Assembly (NCBI RefSeq): GCF_018343615.1
Contig: NZ_JAGYPI010000004.1
Location: 288,001-352,000, forward strand
Reading direction: 5' to 3'
Source of the DNA: Bacillus sp. FJAT-49736
Lineage (GTDB): Bacteria > Bacillota > Bacilli > Bacillales > Bacillaceae_C
DNA: 64,000 bases
Within the stretch, counting starts at the first letter, position 1, and each line of letters starts with the position of its first letter. Of the stretch, positions 1-8,597 are shown piece after piece. The notes beneath the pieces were generated by a model. It did no database searches. It saw nothing but the letters and a program-made list of their open reading frames with translations, and was not told the DNA's origin. Both the position numbers and the translations under genes were made by a program.

Positions 1-39
1 TATCTAAATAGCTACATATTTAGGGGGTTCTTTAAATAG

Positions 40-417
40 ATGTTTAATGAGCTATCACCAGGAATAAAGATAAGTATTAGTCGTTCTATTTCAACTGTAT
101 TCGAGCAATACATGGAAAAAATACAATGGGACGAAAATAAATATAGTCTAGAGGATTTTATTCATGAGTGGAAAGAATATATAAATAACCATGCATCTTG
201 GTTTGATCAGGTAAGTGATGAAATAAAGGAAGATCCAAGCTTTCATGAAGACCTCGCTCTGAAGATTAATGAAACCATTGAAAAGATTTTATCGGAGGAG
301 CCAACTCCAGATCAACTAGAGCAAATAGAACAACTGCAAAAGGAGTTAAAGACAGATTATTCATACTCCTGTAAAGCAGAGGCGAAATTTCTAATTCAAT
401 ACTTATCAAAGCAATAA
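40..417 (+). CDS. hypothetical protein, acidic, 125 aa
   Basis: I do not recognise this 125-residue protein. It has no signal peptide or membrane segment, is rich in Glu, Lys and Ile, and its predicted character is alpha-helical (a helical stretch around residues 70-105 with repeated Glu/Gln/Leu), which suggests a small cytosolic protein. The ATG at 40 is preceded by an AGGGGG ribosome binding site about 11 bases upstream. A bidirectional hairpin terminator follows immediately and is shared with the converging ywpF gene. The upstream end of the window cuts the promoter region, so operon membership to the left is unknown. No function is proposed. Confidence 0.7.
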   Translation: MFNELSPGIKISISRSISTVFEQYMEKIQWDENKYSLEDFIHEWKEYINNHASWFDQVSDEIKEDPSFHEDLALKINETIEKILSEEPTPDQLEQIEQLQKELKTDYSYSCKAEAKFLIQYLSKQ

Positions 418-421
418 AAAT

Positions 422-448
422 AAGCTCCTGTTTTCTCAGGAGCTTTTG
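422..448. terminator. bidirectional terminator between gene 40-417 and ywpF
   Basis: Perfect 9-bp inverted repeat (AAGCTCCTG / CAGGAGCTT) with a six-base loop, T-run on one side and A-run on the other, placed between two converging genes. Confidence 0.85.
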
Positions 449-460
449 ATTTAGTTTCCT

Positions 461-901
461 TCATTCTTGATATTTTTTGGAAGAAACATATTTAGTTATT
501 TTCTTCATCCTGCTTTTGAATTCTTGAATAAGCTCTTCCCCTGTAAAGCCTTCTTGTACAATGTCACTAAGAAGAAGCTCGGCATAATTGCTTCTTTGTA
601 TCCTTATATACCCCTCTAATAATACACTGATGTAATTTTTAAATTGTTTAATGCCTCGAATATGAGTTTTTAAAGGGGCAGGATCATTCGCTTCATTTGT
701 AATTACGACCTGAACATCTAACTCATCTGGGCTTTCTTGTGCGGCACGAAAAAAGTCATAATATTCCTTACTGATATAAGCCTCTATTAACCAATTCTTT
801 TTCCCGTCTTCTTTATTAATAATTAAACCGTCCTCTAAGGGAATATCTTTAATATTCCCATTGACAATAACCTGCAGTGAGACAATTTTAAATGTTTTCA
901 T
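461..901 (-). CDS. ywpF: YwpF-like protein
   Basis: 146-residue cytosolic protein starting MKTFKIVSLQ, matching what I know of the YwpF-like family of Bacillus; function is unknown. The context supports the call: in B. subtilis ywpF lies close to ssbB (ywpH), and here ssbB is the next gene, divergently oriented. An in-frame start 13 codons further upstream is possible, but the ATG at 901 has a GGAGG box seven bases in front of it, so I chose it. No membrane segments or known catalytic motif are visible. The gene converges on the gene at 40-417 across a shared terminator. Confidence 0.75.
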   Translation of the reverse strand: MKTFKIVSLQVIVNGNIKDIPLEDGLIINKEDGKKNWLIEAYISKEYYDFFRAAQESPDELDVQVVITNEANDPAPLKTHIRGIKQFKNYISVLLEGYIRIQRSNYAELLLSDIVQEGFTGEELIQEFKSRMKKITKYVSSKKYQE

Positions 902-1025
902 ATTTAATCCTCCATTAATTTTTCCGATCATCTGGAGCAAGACACTTTGTTAGTACAAATTATAGCATACAACTGTGGAAATATTATCTATGGCACATGG
1001 GCAACCCTTTAATAAGAAATACCAA

Positions 1026-1087
1026 AAAAGGTATTTTTTTATTATAAGAAGTTTTTCAGCAAAAAAGGAAGTTGAAAAAGAGTTTTT
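1026..1087 (+). promoter_or_regulatory. candidate ComK AT-boxes upstream of ssbB
   Basis: Two exact AAAA-N5-TTTT boxes lie at 1026-1038 and 1075-1087. This is the ComK AT-box consensus, and ssbB belongs to the ComK regulon in B. subtilis. The 36-bp gap between boxes is not one of the usual K-box spacings (8, 18 or 31 bp), and the region is AT-rich, so this is only a candidate. Confidence 0.35.
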
Positions 1088-1146
1088 ATCTGTAGGAAAG
1101 CTTGAATATTAGAGAAAAATACCGAAGGAATCATAAATTTCCTTAT

Positions 1147-1175
1147 TTTACTATTTAGTGATGATTTAATATGAT
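1147..1175 (+). promoter_or_regulatory. sigma-A type promoter of ssbB
   Basis: TTTACT (1147-1152), 17-bp spacer, TATGAT (1170-1175), about 30 bases ahead of the ssbB start. Confidence 0.5.
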
Positions 1176-1212
1176 GTAGTTACTTTAACATAGAAAGGAG
1201 GGTTTGAATGTT

Positions 1213-1566
1213 TTGATTAATCAAGTTATGCTTGTTGGCAGATTAACTAAGGACCCAGAGCTTAGACAAACGATGGATGGAAAGTCTGTTTTGAATGTAA
1301 CTATAGCATTAAATAGACATTTTCGAAATAGTTTTGGAGAAATTGAAGCGGATTTTGTTCAATGTACATTATGGAGCAAAACAGCGGAAAATACTGCAAA
1401 ATATTGCTCTAAAGGGTCCGTTATTGGCGTCGTTGGCCGTATCCAAACAAGGAATTATGAAAATCAAGAAGGGAAAAAGGTGTATGTTACGGAAGTGGTT
1501 GCGGAAACGGTAAGGTTTTTAGGTGGGAAACCATCGGAAGACCGTGAACTGCAATCAACAAAATAA
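1213..1566 (+). CDS. ssbB: single-stranded DNA-binding protein SsbB
   Basis: Short OB-fold SSB (about 117 aa) without the acidic C-terminal tip typical of the essential SsbA, so it is the SsbB type that coats incoming DNA during competence. Recognisable are [16 protein letters not shown] at the N-terminus and the segment [17 protein letters not shown]. The start is problematic. A perfectly placed ATG at 1208, behind AAAGGAGGG, is out of frame and hits a stop after two codons. The in-frame choices are TTG at 1204, too close to the ribosome binding site, and TTG at 1213, which aligns with the start of B. subtilis SsbB. One extra T in the TTTT run at 1211-1214 would restore ATG-TTT. Followed by a small coiled-coil gene in the same transcript. 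Confidence 0.85.
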   Translation: MINQVMLVGRLTKDPELRQTMDGKSVLNVTIALNRHFRNSFGEIEADFVQCTLWSKTAENTAKYCSKGSVIGVVGRIQTRNYENQEGKKVYVTEVVAETVRFLGGKPSEDRELQSTK

Positions 1567-1584
1567 ATTGCAAAGGAGAAGTGA

Positions 1585-1755
1585 ATGGAAAATTACTCTG
1601 CAAGAATAGAAGCATTGGAAAAATTGTTAGAAGACCTCATATTACAGCTAGGAAGAACAAATAATCGAATCTATATGCTCACCCAACGCGTAAGCTTCCT
1701 CGAGCAAGAGCAGCATAAAGCTGTACACTATAATTCCAAAGTGGTTTCACTATAA
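1585..1755 (+). CDS. small coiled-coil protein, 56 aa
   Basis: A short reading frame, MENYSARIEALEKLLEDLI at its start, lies 18 bases after ssbB with its own AAAGGAGAAG ribosome binding site and ATG. Hydrophobic residues repeat with heptad-like spacing (LEKLLEDLILQL, IYMLTQRVSFLEQ), so residues 8-42 probably form a coiled coil. It is followed by a clear terminator, so it is probably co-transcribed with ssbB. I do not recognise the family and do not assign a function. Confidence 0.6.
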   Translation: MENYSARIEALEKLLEDLILQLGRTNNRIYMLTQRVSFLEQEQHKAVHYNSKVVSL

Positions 1756-1826
1756 TTCATTTTATCCTCTAGTCTCCTCATCAGATAAATTTTAGCAACA
1801 GCAGCCTCATACATCCTCAAAAAGTA

Positions 1827-1860
1827 GACCAGCTTAATTGGTATAAGCTGGTCATTTTTT
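1827..1860 (+). terminator. terminator of ssbB operon
   Basis: Ten-bp stem (GACCAGCTTA / TAAGCTGGTC) with a seven-base loop, followed by ATTTTTT. Confidence 0.85.
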
Positions 1861-1887
1861 ATGGGAAAAGAAAGTATTAGTTTTTTG

Positions 1888-2050
1888 TTAAAGGCTCTTT
1901 TCTTAAAATTTATTGCTTTTTTAGACAAAAATCCTAAAAACGACCTGCTTTTTGATTATGAATGGATGATTTTCTTAAGAAGGCGCTCCGAACTAAGACT
2001 ACATTAGGATTGATAACAATTGACGAAAAACAGCAGTCTATACGAAAACC
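1888..2050 (+). repeat. dispersed ~163-bp repeat, copy A
   Basis: Starts TTAAAGGCTCTTTTCTTAA and ends with a TCTATACGAAAACC motif. The same length and landmark motifs in the same order occur at 19513-19675. Internal partial complementarity between the first ~15 bases and a TTTTCTTAAGAAGG block suggests a folded RNA or a non-autonomous mobile element. It fills most of the otherwise gene-free stretch 1756-2147; nothing else is seen there besides the ssbB terminator. Confidence 0.6.
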
Positions 2051-2147
2051 CCTTATTTAATAAATTTATTAATGAGTTTAATCTTTGTCTAGTTTCAAGT
2101 GAAATTTGAAGTATCAATTTCACTAATGGCTATAGGCTAGGAATTTC

Positions 2148-4958
2148 TTATGATAACATTATCAAGTCACGTAATTCTTGATTCGAAAGTTCTGTAATCC
2201 AGTTTTCATTATTAATAATCTCTTCATTTAATGCTTGCTTCTTCTCAAGCATGGCATCAATTTTTTCCTCCAGAGTGCCGGTTGCGATCAGCTTATGGAC
2301 ATGAACAAAACGATTTTGCCCGATACGATAGGCTCTATCTGTTGCTTGGTTTTCCACAGCCGGGTTCCACCAACGGTCATAATGAACGACATGATTGGCA
2401 GCTGTCAAATTTAATCCTGTTCCCCCAGCTTTTAGAGATAAGAGGAAAATAGGGAATTCTCCATTTTGGAACTGGCTGACATATTCATCTCTTTTGGACT
2501 TGGCCATACTCCCATTTAAAAAAGGAACAGTCAATCCGAAACGGTTATATAGCACCTTTTGGATCATTTCACCCATCCCAATATATTGAGTGAATATAAG
2601 GCATGCTTCTTTCGCATCTAGGATGGACTCTATCAGCTCAGTAAGTTTCTCCATCTTATGGGACCGATTTTCTAATCCTTTTGGAGCTTCCTCTTTCAGG
2701 TACAAAGCAGGATGATTGCATAATTGCTTCAGTCTATTTAGCATTTGCAAAATTAGGCCCTTCCGCTCAAAGGTTGTTAGCTCCTCTATTTGATTAAAGG
2801 TTTCCCGAATAAGCTGTTCATATAAAGTGGCCTGTTCGGTCGTCAATGGGCAATATTCCTTTTGTTCAAGCTTATCGGGAAGATTTAGCTCAACATCAGG
2901 ATCCTTTTTTGTTCTGCGCAGTAAAAATGGGCGGATAAGCGATTGAAGTTCACTGATTTTTGGTTGTTCTTCTTCCTTTTCAATCGGCAAAATAAAACGT
3001 TTTTGAAATTGTGCAAAGGTGCCTAAATAACCGTGATTGGTAAAGTCAAAAATAGACCACAGCTCAGATAAGCGATTCTCCATCGGAGTACCGGTGAGAG
3101 CAATATGATGGCGTCCTTTTAATTTCCGTATAGCTCTGGATTGCTTTGTTTGGGCGTTTTTGATATTTTGTGCTTCATCTAGGGCAATCGTTCCCCAATG
3201 TACCGATGCAAGCTCATCAAAATCTAAATGGGATAAGCCATAGCTTGTTAATACGATGTCTATTTCCTTGATATTCTTCTCAAATTCAGCCCCTTTGCTG
3301 CGATGTGGTCCATAGTGAAGATAAACAGACATAGTGGGGGCGAAGCGCTCCAGTTCCTTTTGCCAATTGCCTAGAACGGAGGTAGGACAAATAATCAATG
3401 CAGGAGCAGCTTGTTCCTCTGAATTCTTAACCTGCAATAAATAGGTAATAAGCTGAATGGTTTTTCCTAAGCCCATATCATCAGCTAACACTGCGCCAAA
3501 ATGAAATTGGCGTAGGAATGTAAGCCAGTTATAGCCTTGCTGCTGATAAGGTCGTAATGTTCCCTCAAACTGTTTTGGAATTGGAGCAGAAGGAATATTG
3601 GAAGTGTCCTTAAGCGCATGGACCAGCTTAGTTAAGGAACGATTCAGTTCAATTTTAATATTTGCAAAGCTGCGTGGATCAAATTCCTCTTCTACATCTG
3701 TATCTGTATCTTCCTTAGGAATTAACTCCTGTTCCATAATGTCCTGAAGACGTAGACCTTCCTTTTTAGCTCGCTTCATTAATTCTTGTATTTGCTGGAT
3801 CATCTTAGGATCCAATTTTATCCATTGCCCATCAATTTTTATAAGCCGGCGATGATTGTCCACAAGCTGATAAAATTCCTCCTCTGTAAAATCAGCGCCA
3901 TTCATGGATAACCGCCAATCAAAGTCGAGCATAGCATTTAACCCGACGAAGGACGGTCGGTAGGTAGTATTAGTTTGTTTTAGTCTGGCTTTTACAGTAA
4001 GCTGAGCATCACGCATTGCTACCCACCAGGAAGGAAGTAGTATTTCAATTCCGAGCATGAGCAGTTTTTCGCTTGCAATTGTTAAAAAGTCCCATGCTAA
4101 AATCTCATCTAATTCCTTTTTTAGCCCTTTTGAATCACTAAGCCATGGAAACAGTTTTCCCCATCGCACCTGTTCTTCTGTTATTTCTTGAATATACGGT
4201 TTCCATTTGACAGGAAATCGTTTGTGATCTGCGGAAATTAGTTTGTCTGGGTTGTTCTTATCCCTTAATACTGTTTCAAGAAGCCAAGGCTCCTCGTCCT
4301 CCGTCGGTTCTGAAATTCGAAGTCCAATGGTAAAAGGACGCTCATCTTCAGCCCCAATCCAATCACGAAAACGCTTCTCATCAAAATAAGAAGTTAATTC
4401 TTCTGCAGTAAGGGAAGTCTTTCCTAAGTTTTTTATTTTATCAATTATTCCGGGTCTACTTTGAAGGAAGGAAGTCATCGCTTGATGATACCACTCTTCT
4501 AATAACTCTTTTGCAGTAGCATCGCCAATTGGCTGTTCCCAAAAGTGAGCTTCAAATTCATCTAATACAAGCTGAGGAAGTCTCCAAATAAGCGGATGCT
4601 CCTCGCTTTCTGTAAAGAGTGGCAGCGCAATTCCTTTTACGACTGCCTCATGCATAATGGGGGCACTTGATAGCAATAGCTGTCCAATTACGTCCCATTC
4701 CCAATTCACTAACGAGCTGAAGCTTTCGTTTGCAAAAAGGGCTAATAATAACCAGCCATCAATAGTGATGCCCAATCTACCTTTATGCCTTGAAGTGGAA
4801 AGGGAGGATCCGTAGAAGCTTTCCTCATGCCAAATAAACAGTTGGCGTTTCCAAACAGAAGGGTTTATTTCTTGTCCATTTGGATCCTCTGCATAAACAA
4901 AAAAAGCTCCTTTTTCCAAATACTCTATTTGAATCTTTAATACTGTTGTTTTAAGCAT
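2148..4958 (-). CDS. ywqA: SNF2-family DEAD/DEAH helicase
   Basis: 936-residue SWI2/SNF2 ATPase of the bacterial RapA/YwqA type. Residues 1 to ~450 form the bacterial SNF2 N-terminal region. Motif I (DDMGLGKT) is near residue 495, motif II (DEAQ) near 593, motif III (LTGTPMEN) near 621, and motif VI (ATDRAYRIGQ) near 875. All core motifs are intact, so it should be an active double-stranded nucleic-acid translocase. It overlaps the end of ywqB by eight bases, indicating translational coupling, and ywqB carries a SWIM zinc finger. This pairing is conserved in Bacillus, and a joint role in DNA or chromatin remodelling is inferred. No terminator is evident downstream. Confidence 0.93.
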   Translation of the reverse strand: MLKTTVLKIQIEYLEKGAFFVYAEDPNGQEINPSVWKRQLFIWHEESFYGSSLSTSRHKGRLGITIDGWLLLALFANESFSSLVNWEWDVIGQLLLSSAPIMHEAVVKGIALPLFTESEEHPLIWRLPQLVLDEFEAHFWEQPIGDATAKELLEEWYHQAMTSFLQSRPGIIDKIKNLGKTSLTAEELTSYFDEKRFRDWIGAEDERPFTIGLRISEPTEDEEPWLLETVLRDKNNPDKLISADHKRFPVKWKPYIQEITEEQVRWGKLFPWLSDSKGLKKELDEILAWDFLTIASEKLLMLGIEILLPSWWVAMRDAQLTVKARLKQTNTTYRPSFVGLNAMLDFDWRLSMNGADFTEEEFYQLVDNHRRLIKIDGQWIKLDPKMIQQIQELMKRAKKEGLRLQDIMEQELIPKEDTDTDVEEEFDPRSFANIKIELNRSLTKLVHALKDTSNIPSAPIPKQFEGTLRPYQQQGYNWLTFLRQFHFGAVLADDMGLGKTIQLITYLLQVKNSEEQAAPALIICPTSVLGNWQKELERFAPTMSVYLHYGPHRSKGAEFEKNIKEIDIVLTSYGLSHLDFDELASVHWGTIALDEAQNIKNAQTKQSRAIRKLKGRHHIALTGTPMENRLSELWSIFDFTNHGYLGTFAQFQKRFILPIEKEEEQPKISELQSLIRPFLLRRTKKDPDVELNLPDKLEQKEYCPLTTEQATLYEQLIRETFNQIEELTTFERKGLILQMLNRLKQLCNHPALYLKEEAPKGLENRSHKMEKLTELIESILDAKEACLIFTQYIGMGEMIQKVLYNRFGLTVPFLNGSMAKSKRDEYVSQFQNGEFPIFLLSLKAGGTGLNLTAANHVVHYDRWWNPAVENQATDRAYRIGQNRFVHVHKLIATGTLEEKIDAMLEKKQALNEEIINNENWITELSNQELRDLIMLS

Positions 4959-6513
4959 CGATTAGCTTTCCCCTTCTACATTCCTCGTGAAATGCACGAA
5001 GCCTTTTAGTCTTAAGAAGCAAATCATCAAAATAGATGTCCCAAGCATTTAATTTTTTTTGCTTTTTATATAGAGCACGCAATTTTTTTAAATACCTAAC
5101 CGACCTTTTATAAGCATCACGAGTACGGCTTTCCAATAAATGCTCAACTGCCGCATGATACAGCGGCATTACAAGCTGCGGTTCTGTCTTGGCAACAGTT
5201 TCTAGCTTATATTTATCAACCAACTCAATATCTCTTCCTGTTAAATGCTGCAGCTCTACCCATGTACGAAATTTTTGCTTCACAATTAAGTATTCATTGT
5301 ATTGAGTATAGCTGAACGGCAAAAATTCAATATAGATCCTTTCTAAAAGGAGAGGGTGATGGTCTGCTAACATGTTTTCATCTATTGTTCTAAAAAACAT
5401 TCTCATAAACGCATAACTGTCAAAATCATTTTTTAGTTTGGACAAATAATCTGATATGAAAGGAATCATAGCATGAATATATTTTATAAGCCGGCTATAT
5501 GCCTTTTGTGTTTTTAAATATTGAAACCAGTATTGAGAGAAATAAATAATGTTTTTATCCAAAGTTTTCATAGCGGATAAGGCAATTTCATCTTTTCCGC
5601 ACAATATGGATAGATATATCTTGGCAAGAATCATTCTTTCGTTTTGTATAGTTTCTGATTGCAACCTCTCTAATTCCAGCTTACGCCAAATTGTTTGTTT
5701 AAATAAAGAGGTCCAGAGAAGCATATAAAGCTCTGCCAATTCAGACGAATGAAAGGTTTTAGTGTTCAGTAGTGTCGTGCAATCTTCCCGCAAATAAGCA
5801 ATATAAGAATCGAAAGCAAAAGGTAGAACAGAAATAGAGAGCTTTTTTAATGCGTCGTCTGCTTCTTCCAGCATAAAAGAAAAGAAGGCCTCATGTGTCT
5901 GAAAATGATTTCTAACACATATCTCATTTGCTTCTTTTAGGGTATGATAAGCTGCAAACAGATGGTATAACGGTCTCCATTCTCTTTCAACAGGAGCATA
6001 TTCAATTAGTCGATTGTAAGTAACTCTAAGTTTTTCCTCTAGCACATATTCATTTTGTATATCGAGATTGTTGAATGCTTTATGAAAGCGATGTATCCAT
6101 GCCTCATGGCCAGATAGTGGGACAGGTGTTTGTTCTGAAACCAAATCACTTCCACGCCTCATGTTCTTTAAAATCGCGAATGAAGAATCGTGCTTTTTCC
6201 ATTCTTGTACCCAATCAAACACACTGCCAATTTGATTATAAACGGAAAAAAATAAGGCCATTTGATGACGGCAGATGCCCTCCTGCGGACATGAACAGGA
6301 ACTGTTCTCGGGATTCTCCAAATCTAATGAAACCTGAACAGGTGTAACGTCCTGAACCTTAGCAGAGATAATATTTTGGGATATATTCTTTTTTGAAACT
6401 AATTGTTGGCGATAAAGAAGCAAGCCTTTTTGAACAAGCTTTTGGTGAGTATCACTTGCGGGATCTAAATAGGATTGAAGTTTTTCTGCAAATGCTTGAA
6501 GCTCTTCCTTCAT
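4951..6513 (-). CDS. ywqB: SWIM zinc-finger protein YwqB
   Basis: 520-residue cytosolic protein with a SWIM zinc finger near the N-terminus: Cys73, Cys75, Cys81 and His83 give the CxC...CxH signature. The rest is alpha-helical with no recognisable enzyme motif. SWIM domains bind DNA or protein and are typically linked with SWI2/SNF2 ATPases, which is exactly the downstream gene (8-bp overlap). The start ATG has an AGGAGGTGAT ribosome binding site, essentially perfect. It is the first gene of the ywqBA operon. The functional partnership is inferred from context. Confidence 0.88.
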   Translation of the reverse strand: MKEELQAFAEKLQSYLDPASDTHQKLVQKGLLLYRQQLVSKKNISQNIISAKVQDVTPVQVSLDLENPENSSCSCPQEGICRHQMALFFSVYNQIGSVFDWVQEWKKHDSSFAILKNMRRGSDLVSEQTPVPLSGHEAWIHRFHKAFNNLDIQNEYVLEEKLRVTYNRLIEYAPVEREWRPLYHLFAAYHTLKEANEICVRNHFQTHEAFFSFMLEEADDALKKLSISVLPFAFDSYIAYLREDCTTLLNTKTFHSSELAELYMLLWTSLFKQTIWRKLELERLQSETIQNERMILAKIYLSILCGKDEIALSAMKTLDKNIIYFSQYWFQYLKTQKAYSRLIKYIHAMIPFISDYLSKLKNDFDSYAFMRMFFRTIDENMLADHHPLLLERIYIEFLPFSYTQYNEYLIVKQKFRTWVELQHLTGRDIELVDKYKLETVAKTEPQLVMPLYHAAVEHLLESRTRDAYKRSVRYLKKLRALYKKQKKLNAWDIYFDDLLLKTKRLRAFHEECRRGKLIDA

Positions 6514-6609
6514 AAGTTCGTATCACCTCCTGATCTTAAAAAAAGGCACCACTTCTATTTTAAAGGAATTATTGCTATTAGAAAAGTTTGAGAAAGGAGA
6601 AATAGATTG

Positions 6610-6638
6610 AAGAAAGTGAGGCTAAGAGAAACCTCACT
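6610..6638 (-). terminator. probable terminator of the alkaline phosphatase gene
   Basis: Seven-bp inverted repeat (AGTGAGG / CCTCACT) just beyond the phosphatase stop. The T-run on the minus strand is interrupted (TTTCTTC), so the termination strength is uncertain. Confidence 0.5.
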
Positions 6639-6642
6639 CCTT

Positions 6643-8250
6643 TTACTTATCTGAGCTTATCCAAAATTCCCGATTAGCAAATATATTTACCCCCTTAAGA
6701 ACAACCTTTTTACCATTTTCAATTCTATAGTTCTTGTTGACAGGATATATGATTTTCGTTCCTTTCTTTTCTGCAATAAACAAAGGATTATATGAATTGC
6801 GGAAATCTATTTTTACTTTATAGCCTTTTTTCGCATAGTAATCCTTTGCCTTAATAAAATAAGATTGATTTATATCCTTTAAAGAAGGTATACGCAAAAA
6901 TTTAGATATATAGGTAGGGAAATCAGTGTTATTAATTAATCCTGAGGGTTTCCCAGGACCATAGGCATATAAGAAAACATCCTCTCCGGAATGCCCTTGT
7001 GTGGTAAAGCCTAAATTTGCACGATTAGCCATTTGCTTAGCCAATTCTAGTTCTACGTTATCTGCAGTTTTTAAACGAATTAATTCACTCTCTTTCAATG
7101 GTTCTAATCCATAATATTTGGCAATCTCCTTTAAGTTGGATCGGTCTTTTTTAAGTAAGGATACGGCTCCAGCAGCGGTTAGCTTTGCCTTTTTTAATGG
7201 ATCGATAAAGTCATGGACAGGTGTTGTCGAATAGGATTTATTCGTATTATGATTCCCCATAGTCAGCCCGCTATTTCCATGATCTGTAACAGCAATCAGT
7301 AATGTATTTGAGTTACTTTCTGCAAATTGCACCGCCTCTTGGACAGCAGCATCAAAAGAAAGTATTTCGCTTATCATTCCAACCGGATCATTTTTATGGG
7401 CTGCCCAATCAATCTTGCTTCCTTCTACAAAGAGAAAAAAGCCCTTTTCATTTTTGCTAAGTAGATGGATTGCCTTTTTCGTCATTTCCGCTAATGATGG
7501 TTGATTTGGAGCTAATTTCATACGGTCGAATTCGAATGCGATATCTATATCGGCAAAGCTACCCCAAACCTGTAGGTGCTTTACTTTTTTAAGCTCCGAC
7601 TTTGTTTCTACAAAGGAATATCCGCTTTTTTTTATATTTTGCAATAAATTTTCTCCATCTTTTCGGTAGGTGGGCATATTGGAACCCACTCCTGTTGGAC
7701 CTTGCTTTTGCTGCCCCTTGTCATTAACTATTAAGGAAACCTTTCCTCCACCGAGCACCACATTCATACCTTGGTATACCTGCTGCTCTGCAATATCATC
7801 GTAGCCGTCACGGTTTAAAGTATGAGCAGTAAATGAAGCAGGAGTGGCATGTTGAACAGGTGAAGTGGATACAATTCCTGTAGATAGCCCATGCATTTTT
7901 GCTGCCTCTAAAATAGTAATTGCAGGGCGAGCAGAATAAACTTTTCCGTCTTTCACTTCCGGAACGAAGCCAATCATGTTGGCTGTTGCTTTAAGTCCGG
8001 TTGCCATTGCAGTCCCGGCTGCTGCAGAATCTGTAATACCTGATTGCAAAGAGTATGTTTTAACTCCTCCGACCAGTATTCTATCAAGTGCAAGTTCTGT
8101 ACCTTTATACCAGCGGGTTAAAGTTAAAGCATCTGAATTAGTGCCATCCATAACCATGAAAATAACATTTCTTTGCAGCTTTGATGGTTTGGCAGCATGG
8201 ACCGAATGGAAAGGGGTAAGGAATAGAATAAATAGGACTAAATATCTCAT
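6643..8250 (-). CDS. secreted alkaline phosphatase
   Basis: PhoA-superfamily phosphomonoesterase. Counting from the ATG at 8250: hydrophobic signal peptide at residues 3-19 ending at HAA, first metal ligand region VMDG (Asp35), nucleophile motif TDSAAAGTAMATG (Ser75), and downstream metal sites TDHGNSG and TQGHSGED. These are the expected residues for a zinc-dependent enzyme acting outside the membrane to release phosphate. About 100 C-terminal residues after the last metal ligand (basic and Tyr-rich) are longer than I expect for the core fold. The GTG three codons upstream overlaps the GAGGTG box, so I prefer the ATG. It is divergent from the S8 protease gene. I found no convincing PhoP box. 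Confidence 0.88.
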   Translation of the reverse strand: MRYLVLFILFLTPFHSVHAAKPSKLQRNVIFMVMDGTNSDALTLTRWYKGTELALDRILVGGVKTYSLQSGITDSAAAGTAMATGLKATANMIGFVPEVKDGKVYSARPAITILEAAKMHGLSTGIVSTSPVQHATPASFTAHTLNRDGYDDIAEQQVYQGMNVVLGGGKVSLIVNDKGQQKQGPTGVGSNMPTYRKDGENLLQNIKKSGYSFVETKSELKKVKHLQVWGSFADIDIAFEFDRMKLAPNQPSLAEMTKKAIHLLSKNEKGFFLFVEGSKIDWAAHKNDPVGMISEILSFDAAVQEAVQFAESNSNTLLIAVTDHGNSGLTMGNHNTNKSYSTTPVHDFIDPLKKAKLTAAGAVSLLKKDRSNLKEIAKYYGLEPLKESELIRLKTADNVELELAKQMANRANLGFTTQGHSGEDVFLYAYGPGKPSGLINNTDFPTYISKFLRIPSLKDINQSYFIKAKDYYAKKGYKVKIDFRNSYNPLFIAEKKGTKIIYPVNKNYRIENGKKVVLKGVNIFANREFWISSDK

Positions 8251-8597
8251 AATTATCACCTCATTTTCTTAGCTTTGGGAAAAAGGTTAAAACTATACAA
8301 TAATTAACATATTTCGGATTCCTAAAAAAATCGACAATTTGTCTTTCCTATTAAATATATGCTGAGATTTTGTCGTAATTTTAGTTCGAAATTTGAAGAA
8401 ATCTGTCGGCTTCTGTGGAAGTTTCAGACTATTAAGACTATTTTCCTATGACTAAAGAATCTAGTTTATATGTCTACGGCTATGCTAATTTATTAATGTC
8501 TGAATTTTTAGGCTTCGTTAAATTGCGAGTCTATTTTTGAGGGGAGGTTTATCTTTAATCTATTAATCTTTTAAAAACTATGTTAGGGGGATAGGTA
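8251..8597. other. divergent intergenic region, phosphatase/protease
   Basis: 347 bases separating two divergent genes for exported enzymes. It must contain both promoters. I see the two ribosome binding sites (GAGGTG on the minus strand and AGGGGGATAGG on the plus strand) and an isolated GAGGGGAGG at 8540-8548 with no start codon behind it. No clear -35/-10 pair or operator can be defended. Confidence 0.4.

Noticed and set aside
1728..1928. 66-aa minus-strand frame after the small coiled-coil gene
   Set aside because: It spans the ssbB operon terminator and part of repeat copy A and has no ribosome binding site.
8251..8597. Possible PhoP (TTAACA-type) boxes between the phosphatase and S8 protease genes
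   Set aside because: Only one TTAACA is present, and the neighbouring TATACA is 10, not 11, bases away. The phase and number are insufficient in AT-rich DNA.
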